Shown in pieces: positions 58,367-64,000 of a DNA stretch of 64,000 nucleotides. The DNA comes from Caulobacter flavus (GTDB taxonomy: Bacteria > Pseudomonadota > Alphaproteobacteria > Caulobacterales > Caulobacteraceae). The stretch's first letter is position 1. Each line of letters opens with the position of its first letter. The stretch lies in assembly GCF_003722335.1 (NCBI RefSeq), contig NZ_CP026100.1, forward strand, positions 3,694,001 to 3,758,000, read 5' to 3'. A model generated the notes under the pieces. The model ran no database searches. It had not been told where the DNA came from and saw nothing but the letters and a program-made list of their open reading frames with translations. Both the position numbers and the translations under genes were made by a program.

Positions 58367-60721
58367 ATGAGCAAAATTCGCGCCCATAGCGCCGCGTTCG
58401 CCACCGGCGTTGCGCTCCTCTTCGGCTCCACCGCCCTGATCGCGCCCCAGGTCGCCTTCGCCCAGGCCCAGACTTCGGGCGTGGTGCAGCGCATCGTCGT
58501 GCAGGGCAACGAGCGGATCGAGGCGGGCACGGTGCTCTCCTACCTGCCTATCCAGCCGGGCGAGACGGTCGATCCGGCGCGCCTCGATCTGGCGCTGAAG
58601 ACCTTGGCCCGCACCGACCTGTTCGCCGACGTCTCGATCGAGCTGGTGGGCGGCGACCTGGTGGTCAAGGTCGTCGAGAACCCCATCATCAACCAGGTGG
58701 TCTTCGAGGGGAATTCGGCCCTCAAGGAAGACAAGCTGAAGGACGAGGTGCAGATCCGTCCGCGCGGCATCTTCACCCGCGCCAAGGTGCAGGCCGACGT
58801 CCAGCGCATCATCGAGCTCTACCGTCGTTCGGGCCGCATCTCGGCGACCGTGACGCCCAAGGTGGTCGAGCTGCCGCAGAAGCGCGTCGACCTGGTGTTC
58901 GAGATCAACGAAGGCCCCAAGAGCGGCGTGCTGGGCGTCAACTTCCTGGGCAACAAGGAGTTCTCGGACAACGAGCTCTCCGACGTCATCGTCACCAAGG
59001 AGTCGCACTGGTACAAGTTCCTGACCAGCAACGACAACTACGACCCTGACCGGATCGAGTACGACCGCGAACAGCTGCGAAAGTACTATCGCAACCGCGG
59101 CTTCTTCGACTTCCGCGTCGTGGCCACCACGGCCGAGCTGGCGACCGACAAGAACGGCTTCGCGGTCACCTACACGATCGACGAAGGCCCCAAGTACAAG
59201 TTCGGCAAGGTTACCGTCGAAACCGAGCTGAAGAAGCTGGACGGCAACCTGCTGGCCCAGATCCTGCCGATCAAGACCGGCCAGGTCTACGAGGACGAAC
59301 GCATCGAGCAGGCCACCGACGCCCTGACCTTCGCGGCGGGCGCGGCCGGCTTCGCCTTCGTGGACGTGCGTCCGCGCTACGTGCCCAACCGCGAGACCCA
59401 GACGGTCGACGTCGTGTTCTCGGTGCGTGAAGGCCCGCGCGTCTACGTCGACCGCATCGACATCGTCGGCAACACCGCCACGCTCGACTACGTCCTGCGC
59501 CGCGAGATGGAAGTCGCCGAAGGCGACGCCTACAACCGCGTGCTGGTCGACCGCTCGCGCAACAACATGCGTCGCCTGGGCTTCTTCAAGGACGTGACCA
59601 TCGAGGAAGTGCCCGGCGCCGCGCCGGACCGCACCAACCTGCGGGTCAAGGTCGAGGAGCAGCCGACGGGCGAACTGTCGTTCAGCGCCGGCTACAGCTC
59701 GGTCGACCAGCTGGTGCTGGACGTCGGCGTCACCCAGCGCAACTTCCGGGGCCGCGGCCAGAACCTGCGCGCCCGCGTGTCGGTGGGTTCGCTGCGGCAA
59801 CAGGTCGACTTCGCGTTCACCGAGCCGCGCTTCCTGGGCCGCAATTTGGCCGCGGGCGTGAACCTCTATTCGTACCGATATGACCTCAGCGAGTTCGCGG
59901 CCTACGACACCAAGTCGTTGGGCGGCGGCTTCACCATGGGCTTCGGTTTGACGCAGAACACCTCGATGAGCTTGCGCTACACCCTGCGCCAGGACGAGGT
60001 GGACGTGGCCGACAGCTACTGCATCCCCGGCCAGAACACCGTTTCGACCGTGCTCTGCGCCCAGCGCGGTGCCTACATGACCTCGCTGTTCGGCTACGGC
60101 CTGCGCCTGGACAAGCGGAACGATCCGCTGCGCCCGACCCGCGGCTTCTTCGCCGACCTGAACCAGGACCTCGCCGGCTTCGGCGGCGACGTGAACTACC
60201 TCAAGACCGAGGTCGACGGCGGCTGGTACTGGGGCTTCAACAAGGACTTCGTGTTCAGCGCCACCGGTTCGGCGGGCTACATCGAAGGCTGGGGCGGCGA
60301 CAGCGTCCGCATCAACGACCGCTTCTACAAGGGCGGCCAGTCGTTCCGCGGCTTCGAGACGGCCGGTATCGGTCCGCGCGACACCCTGACCGACAACAGC
60401 GCCCTGGGCGCCAAGCTGTACGCGATCGGTTCGCTCGAGCTGACCATCCCGACCTTCCTGCCCGAGCAGTACGGCATCAAGGCGGCCCTGTTCTCCGACT
60501 TCGGCACCGCCGGCCAGCTGGACGATGTCGACCGTCAGACTTCGCCCGGCGTGTTCAGCACGACGATCAAGGACAACCTTGGTCTGCGCGCCTCGGCGGG
60601 CGTCAGCATCGACTGGAAGTCGCCGATGGGACCGATCCGGTTCGACATCAGCCGCATCCTGGCGAAGGAAGACTACGACCGGACGGAAACCTTCCGTTTC
60701 TCCACCTCCACCCGTTTCTAA
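58367..60721 (+). CDS. bamA: Outer membrane protein assembly factor BamA
   Basis: A 784-residue Omp85 protein that inserts beta-barrel proteins into the outer membrane. A signal peptide ends AFA before QAQTSG (residue about 35). Five POTRA domains follow, starting VVQRIVVQGNERIEAGTV, and the C-terminal barrel contains the lid-lock motif in GGQSFRGFETAGIGPRD and ends FRFSTSTRF with the terminal phenylalanine required for BAM recognition. Start choice is uncertain: ATG 58367 gives a standard signal peptide; ATG 58355 and GTG 58334 are alternatives. Confidence 0.95.
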   Translation: MSKIRAHSAAFATGVALLFGSTALIAPQVAFAQAQTSGVVQRIVVQGNERIEAGTVLSYLPIQPGETVDPARLDLALKTLARTDLFADVSIELVGGDLVVKVVENPIINQVVFEGNSALKEDKLKDEVQIRPRGIFTRAKVQADVQRIIELYRRSGRISATVTPKVVELPQKRVDLVFEINEGPKSGVLGVNFLGNKEFSDNELSDVIVTKESHWYKFLTSNDNYDPDRIEYDREQLRKYYRNRGFFDFRVVATTAELATDKNGFAVTYTIDEGPKYKFGKVTVETELKKLDGNLLAQILPIKTGQVYEDERIEQATDALTFAAGAAGFAFVDVRPRYVPNRETQTVDVVFSVREGPRVYVDRIDIVGNTATLDYVLRREMEVAEGDAYNRVLVDRSRNNMRRLGFFKDVTIEEVPGAAPDRTNLRVKVEEQPTGELSFSAGYSSVDQLVLDVGVTQRNFRGRGQNLRARVSVGSLRQQVDFAFTEPRFLGRNLAAGVNLYSYRYDLSEFAAYDTKSLGGGFTMGFGLTQNTSMSLRYTLRQDEVDVADSYCIPGQNTVSTVLCAQRGAYMTSLFGYGLRLDKRNDPLRPTRGFFADLNQDLAGFGGDVNYLKTEVDGGWYWGFNKDFVFSATGSAGYIEGWGGDSVRINDRFYKGGQSFRGFETAGIGPRDTLTDNSALGAKLYAIGSLELTIPTFLPEQYGIKAALFSDFGTAGQLDDVDRQTSPGVFSTTIKDNLGLRASAGVSIDWKSPMGPIRFDISRILAKEDYDRTETFRFSTSTRF

Positions 60722-60743
60722 TTTCCACAAGGCTTCAGACGAC

Positions 60744-61412
60744 ATGTCCTCCAAGTTCTTCGCCGCCGCCGCTTCGGGCCTGGCCGCGTTCGCCGTGGCC
60801 TCGGGCGCCTTCGCTCAAGCCGCCGCCCCGCTGGCCAAGGCTCCGGCCGCTCCGGCCGCCCCGGCGATCACCCACGGCGCTCCGATCGCCAGCCTGTGCG
60901 TGTTCTCGGCCGGCGCCGTGCGCGGCACCTCGGCCACCGGCAAGGCGCTCGACGCCCGCCTGAAGGCCCTGCAGACCACCGCCGAGTCGCCGCTGGCCGC
61001 TCGCGAGAAGGCCCTGCAGACCAAGATCGATGCGTTCAACGCCGCCGCCAAGACCCCGGCCGCCGACATCAACGCCCGTGAAAAGCAGAAGGCCGACCTG
61101 GAGCTGGAGCAGAGCGCCCTGCAGCGCGACGCCGCCCACACCCAGATGGAACTGGTCGCCACGGCCGACGCCGCCCAGAACACCTACTCGACCGAGCTGC
61201 AGCCGGCCGTGATCTCGGCCTACCAGCAAAAGCAGTGCGGCGTGCTGCTCGAGCGCAGCGCCGTGGCCATCTTCAACCCGGCCATGGACATCACCCCGCA
61301 GATCGTCGCGGCCCTGGACGCCCGCGGCAAGGCCGGCTCGTTCCAGGCCCTGGAGCGCACCAAGCTGACCCCGCAGCAAGCCGCCCAGCTGGCCGCCCAG
61401 CTGCAGCGCTAA
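60744..61412 (+). CDS. OmpH/Skp-like periplasmic chaperone
   Basis: A 222-residue exported protein. The signal peptide ends ASGAFAQA (cleavage near residue 24), followed by an Ala/Pro linker and a long charged helical region (ALDARLKALQTTAE, AREKALQTKIDAFNAAA, REKQKADLELEQSALQRD) as in the tentacles of Skp. Skp carries unfolded outer-membrane proteins to BAM. Similarity is limited, but its position between bamA and lpxD is that of skp. A terminator follows. Confidence 0.8.
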   Translation: MSSKFFAAAASGLAAFAVASGAFAQAAAPLAKAPAAPAAPAITHGAPIASLCVFSAGAVRGTSATGKALDARLKALQTTAESPLAAREKALQTKIDAFNAAAKTPAADINAREKQKADLELEQSALQRDAAHTQMELVATADAAQNTYSTELQPAVISAYQQKQCGVLLERSAVAIFNPAMDITPQIVAALDARGKAGSFQALERTKLTPQQAAQLAAQLQR

Positions 61413-61420
61413 GCATCGAG

Positions 61421-61459
61421 AGCGCCCGCCTGGCCTTTCCGGCTGGGCGGGCGCTTTCC
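61421..61459 (+). terminator. Terminator-like hairpin after the Skp-like gene
   Basis: AGCGCCCGCC (61421-61430) and GGCGGGCGCT (61446-61455) form a perfect ten-base stem with a 15-base loop, followed by TTCC. The short T-run suggests partial termination. A TTGACT sequence at 61469 could be part of an lpxD promoter. Confidence 0.65.
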
Positions 61460-61548
61460 GTTACGGCATTGACTCGGGGCGGCTTTGGGCCGCCTACACT
61501 TCGTCCGTATCGGGCGATTCCCGTGACGGCCGTCGTCGAGAGGTTTGC

Positions 61549-62574
61549 ATGCCGGACCCCCGCTTTTTCGAGACCCTGGGTCCGGTTTCCGTCTCCGCCC
61601 TGGCCAAGGCCGGCGGCGCCGAGATGGCGAACGAAGCCCTGGGCGAGCGCCTGATCGCCACCGTCGCGCCGCTGGACGGCGCCGGTCCGGACGCCGTCTC
61701 CTTTCTTTCCGATCCGCGCCGGGCCAAGGGCCTGTCGGCCTGCCAGGCCGGCGCGATCTTCATGCGCCCGCAGCATAGAGAGTTCGCGCCCGAAGGCTGC
61801 GCCGTGCTGCTGACCCCGCATCCGCAGGCCGCCTGGGCGGCCGCGACCGCGCTTCTCTATACGCCGCGACGCCACGACGCCGGCGCGCCCGCCATCCATC
61901 CCTCCGCCGTGCTGGAAGAGGGCGTGCGCCTGTCGCCGGGCGTGGTCATCGGCCAGGACGCCCGCATTGGCCGCGGCACGACGATTAGTCCCGGCGCCGT
62001 CATCGGTCCAGGCGTCGCCATCGGTCGCGACTGCTTCATCGGCGCCAACGCGGTCGTCGGCTTCGCCCTGGTCGGCGACCGCGTCAGCCTGCACGCCGGC
62101 TCGGTGATCGGCGAGGCGGGCTTCGGCGCCGCCCCCGGCGCCAGGGGCGTGGTCGACCTGCCGCAGCTGGGCCGCGTGGTCCTGCAGGACGGCGTCACGC
62201 TGGGCGCCAACAGCTGCATCGATCGCGGCGCCTTCGACGACACCACGGTGGGCGAGAACACCAAGATCGACAATCTGGTCCATGTTGCGCACAACGTGCA
62301 ACTGGGCCGTAACTGCGTGCTCGCGGCCTATACCGGGCTTTCGGGCACCACCGTCGTCGGCGACGGCGTCGCCTTCGGCGGCAAGGCCGGCGTCGCCGAC
62401 CACTTGACGATCGGCCCCGGCGCCAGCATCGGGGCGTCCGCCTCGGTGTTCAAGGACGTGCCGGCGGGCGAGACATGGACAGGGTTTCCCGCACGACCGA
62501 TCAAACGGTGGCTGCGAGAAACCGCATGGCTGTCGCGCAGCGCGCGCAGCCGGGGGATGAAAGACGAGGCATGA
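61549..62574 (+). CDS. lpxD: UDP-3-O-acylglucosamine N-acyltransferase
   Basis: A 341-residue left-handed beta-helix acyltransferase that adds the second acyl chain in lipid A synthesis. The uridine-binding N-terminal domain precedes hexapeptide repeats ([20 protein letters not shown] onwards). The catalytic histidine lies in [34 protein letters not shown] is also conserved. GAGAGG precedes the ATG. It overlaps fabZ as ATGA. Confidence 0.95.
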   Translation: MPDPRFFETLGPVSVSALAKAGGAEMANEALGERLIATVAPLDGAGPDAVSFLSDPRRAKGLSACQAGAIFMRPQHREFAPEGCAVLLTPHPQAAWAAATALLYTPRRHDAGAPAIHPSAVLEEGVRLSPGVVIGQDARIGRGTTISPGAVIGPGVAIGRDCFIGANAVVGFALVGDRVSLHAGSVIGEAGFGAAPGARGVVDLPQLGRVVLQDGVTLGANSCIDRGAFDDTTVGENTKIDNLVHVAHNVQLGRNCVLAAYTGLSGTTVVGDGVAFGGKAGVADHLTIGPGASIGASASVFKDVPAGETWTGFPARPIKRWLRETAWLSRSARSRGMKDEA

Positions 62575-63047
62575 GCCAGACCGAAACCGCGGCCCCGCAG
62601 ACCGACATCGACATCGCCGAGATCCTCGCCCGGATCCCGCACCGCTATCCGTTCCTGCTGGTCGACCGGGCCGAAGCCTACGAGCCCCACAAGTCGATCG
62701 TCGGCATCAAGTGCGTGACGGTCAACGAGCCGTTTTTCCAGGGCCACTTCCCGGGCAATCCGGTGATGCCCGGCGTGCTGATCATCGAGGCCCTGGCCCA
62801 GACGGGCGCGGTGCTGATGAGCAAGTCACTGGAAGTCGACACCGCCGGCAAGACGATCTTCTTCATGTCGGTCGACAACGCCCGCTTCCGCAACCCCGTG
62901 CGCCCGGGCGACGTCCTGCGCATGGAGGTCGAGGTGCTGCGTGCGCGTTCCAGCATCTTCAAGTTCAAGGGCGTGGCCAAGATCGGCGACAAGGTCGCCG
63001 CCGAGGTCGAGTTCGCCGCCATGGTCGTGGAGACCCCGACGAAATGA
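62571..63047 (+). CDS. fabZ: 3-hydroxyacyl-[acyl-carrier-protein] dehydratase FabZ
   Basis: A 158-residue hot-dog fold dehydratase of fatty-acid elongation. The catalytic histidine is in [20 protein letters not shown] with the glutamate shortly after; [15 protein letters not shown] is the typical N-terminus. The ATG at 62571 overlaps the lpxD stop. Its place between lpxD and lpxA balances hydroxyacyl-ACP use for membranes against lipid A. Confidence 0.96.
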   Translation: MSQTETAAPQTDIDIAEILARIPHRYPFLLVDRAEAYEPHKSIVGIKCVTVNEPFFQGHFPGNPVMPGVLIIEALAQTGAVLMSKSLEVDTAGKTIFFMSVDNARFRNPVRPGDVLRMEVEVLRARSSIFKFKGVAKIGDKVAAEVEFAAMVVETPTK

Positions 63048-63838
63048 CGAAGATCCATCCGACCGCCATCGTCGACGCCGGCGCCAAGCTGGGTGATGAC
63101 GTCGAAATCGGGCCGTTCTGCATCGTCGGCCCGGACGTGACCTTGCAGGCCCGCGTGCGCCTGCTGTCGCACGTGGTGGTCGATGGCGTCACCACCGTCG
63201 GCGAGGACACGGTCGTCCACGCCTTCTCGGCGCTGGGCGGACCGCCCCAGCACCTGGGCTACAAGGGCGAGCGCACGCAGCTGGTCATCGGCCCGCGCAA
63301 CGTCATCCGCGAGCAGGTGACGATGAACACCGGCACGGCCTCGGGCCGGGGCGTCACCACGATCGGCGCCGACGGCTTCTTCATGGCCGAGGCCCACGTG
63401 GCCCACGACTGCATGGTCGGCGACAACGTGGTGCTGGCCAAGGGCGCGACCCTGGGCGGCCATGTCGACGTCGGCAACTTCGTGTTCGTGGGCGGCCTGG
63501 CGGCTATCCACCAGTTCTCGCGCGTCGGCCGCTACAGCTTCATCGGCGGCCTGGCCGCCGTGACCAAGGACGTCATTCCCTACGGTTCGGTGTGGGGCAA
63601 CCACGCCCACCTCGAGGGGCTGAACCTGGTCGGCCTCAAGCGCCGGGGCTTCTCGCGCGAGACGATCAACGCGCTGCGCGCGGCCTATCGCCTGATGTTC
63701 GCCGACGAAGGCACGTTCCAGGAGCGCCTGGACGACGTGGTCGAGACCTATTCGGCCACGCCCGAGGTGATGGAGATCGTCGACTTCATCCGCGCCGACG
63801 GCAACCGTCCGCTGTGCCTGCCCGAGCGCGAGGTCTGA
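63044..63838 (+). CDS. lpxA: UDP-N-acetylglucosamine acyltransferase
   Basis: A 264-residue left-handed beta-helix enzyme that starts lipid A synthesis. Hexapeptide repeats begin at [20 protein letters not shown]; the catalytic histidine is in [14 protein letters not shown], and [19 protein letters not shown] begins the C-terminal helical domain. The ATG overlaps the fabZ stop as ATGA. Confidence 0.96.
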   Translation: MTKIHPTAIVDAGAKLGDDVEIGPFCIVGPDVTLQARVRLLSHVVVDGVTTVGEDTVVHAFSALGGPPQHLGYKGERTQLVIGPRNVIREQVTMNTGTASGRGVTTIGADGFFMAEAHVAHDCMVGDNVVLAKGATLGGHVDVGNFVFVGGLAAIHQFSRVGRYSFIGGLAAVTKDVIPYGSVWGNHAHLEGLNLVGLKRRGFSRETINALRAAYRLMFADEGTFQERLDDVVETYSATPEVMEIVDFIRADGNRPLCLPEREV

Positions 63839-63840
63839 TC

Positions 63841-64000
63841 TTGCGCAAGCTTGGACTGATCGCCGGCGGCGGCGCCCTGCCGATCGAGCTGGCCGCCCAC
63901 TGCGAGCGCGCTGGCCGGCCGTTCTTCGTGATGCGGGTCAAGGGCTTCGCCGATGCGTCGCTGGAGCAGTACCCCGGGGCCGAGGTCGGCATCGCCGAGT
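63841..64000 (+). CDS. lpxI: UDP-2,3-diacylglucosamine pyrophosphatase LpxI, N-terminal part
   Basis: The first 53 codons of an LpxI-type (DUF1009) protein, cut by the window end. The N-terminus KLGLIAGGGALPIELAAHCE and VMRVKGFADASLEQY matches this family, which was first characterised in Caulobacter and replaces LpxH in alphaproteobacteria. It hydrolyses UDP-diacylglucosamine to lipid X. The start is TTG, two bases after the lpxA stop; no ATG is nearby in frame. Confidence 0.85.
   Translation, partial: MRKLGLIAGGGALPIELAAHCERAGRPFFVMRVKGFADASLEQYPGAEVGIAE

Overview
The window is high-GC, gene-dense chromosomal DNA from an alphaproteobacterium, almost certainly Caulobacter or a close relative. 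Evidence: the 14-gene nuo operon with extra small genes inside it, a promoter matching the Caulobacter housekeeping consensus (TTGACGS, 10-14 bp, GCTANAWC), an MmpA/RseP-BamA-Skp-LpxD-FabZ-LpxA-LpxI run, short-form ProRS, BirA without a DNA-binding domain, and a 29-codon gene before dnaE that looks like the Caulobacter SOS division inhibitor SidA. No phage, IS element, rRNA or CRISPR array is visible.

Layout. 1-4.6 kb (minus strand): sulfur genes (sseA, partial; cysK), a small unknown gene, cyclopropane fatty acid synthase and DNA photolyase. 4.7-6.8 kb: LPS-core genes kdsA and hldD separated by a ~97-bp intergenic inverted repeat. 6.8-12.7 kb: accessory metabolism: a flavoprotein monooxygenase, an HMG-CoA-synthase-like protein fused to a DUF35-like domain, a SCP2-type thiolase with a vapBC toxin-antitoxin pair placed between the two, and a DUF3089 protein whose nucleophile serine is replaced. 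13-16 kb: lon (with a heat-shock-type promoter), hupB, tRNA-Val. 16.1-20.3 kb: four accessory genes (GFA-family protein, two glycosyltransferases, luciferase-like oxidoreductase) bounded by tRNA-Val and two identical tRNA-Asp genes.

20.8-36.3 kb: the complete complex I operon nuoA-N, with start/stop overlaps nearly throughout and four accessory genes: an NTF2-like protein, two small membrane proteins and a small exported protein. NuoL has a 40-residue His/Asp-rich insertion. 36.3-41 kb: birA, coaX, RNase J, a rhomboid protease, methylmalonyl-CoA epimerase and a DUF1467 protein, apparently in continuation. 41.4-44.7 kb: proS, lolC, lolD. A nucleoside hydrolase (minus strand) lies back to back with sidA-dnaE.

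49.4-50.85 kb is the poorest-coding part: a (GAGCCG)10 microsatellite, a second GFA-family gene, and a frameshifted LuxR-type regulator with a perfect GTTC-N7-GTTC LexA-type site upstream. 50.85-64 kb is the classical translation/envelope cluster rpsB-tsf-pyrH-frr-uppS-cdsA-dxr-rseP-bamA-skp-lpxD-fabZ-lpxA-lpxI, linking ribosome recycling, isoprenoid and phospholipid precursors, outer-membrane protein assembly and lipid A synthesis.

The observations most worth following are the sidA-like small gene with degenerate LexA sites, the HMGS/DUF35/thiolase set, the extra nuo genes with the metal-binding-like NuoL loop, the DUF3089 protein without its serine, and the structured rpsB leader. All family assignments were made by eye from motifs; no database search was run.
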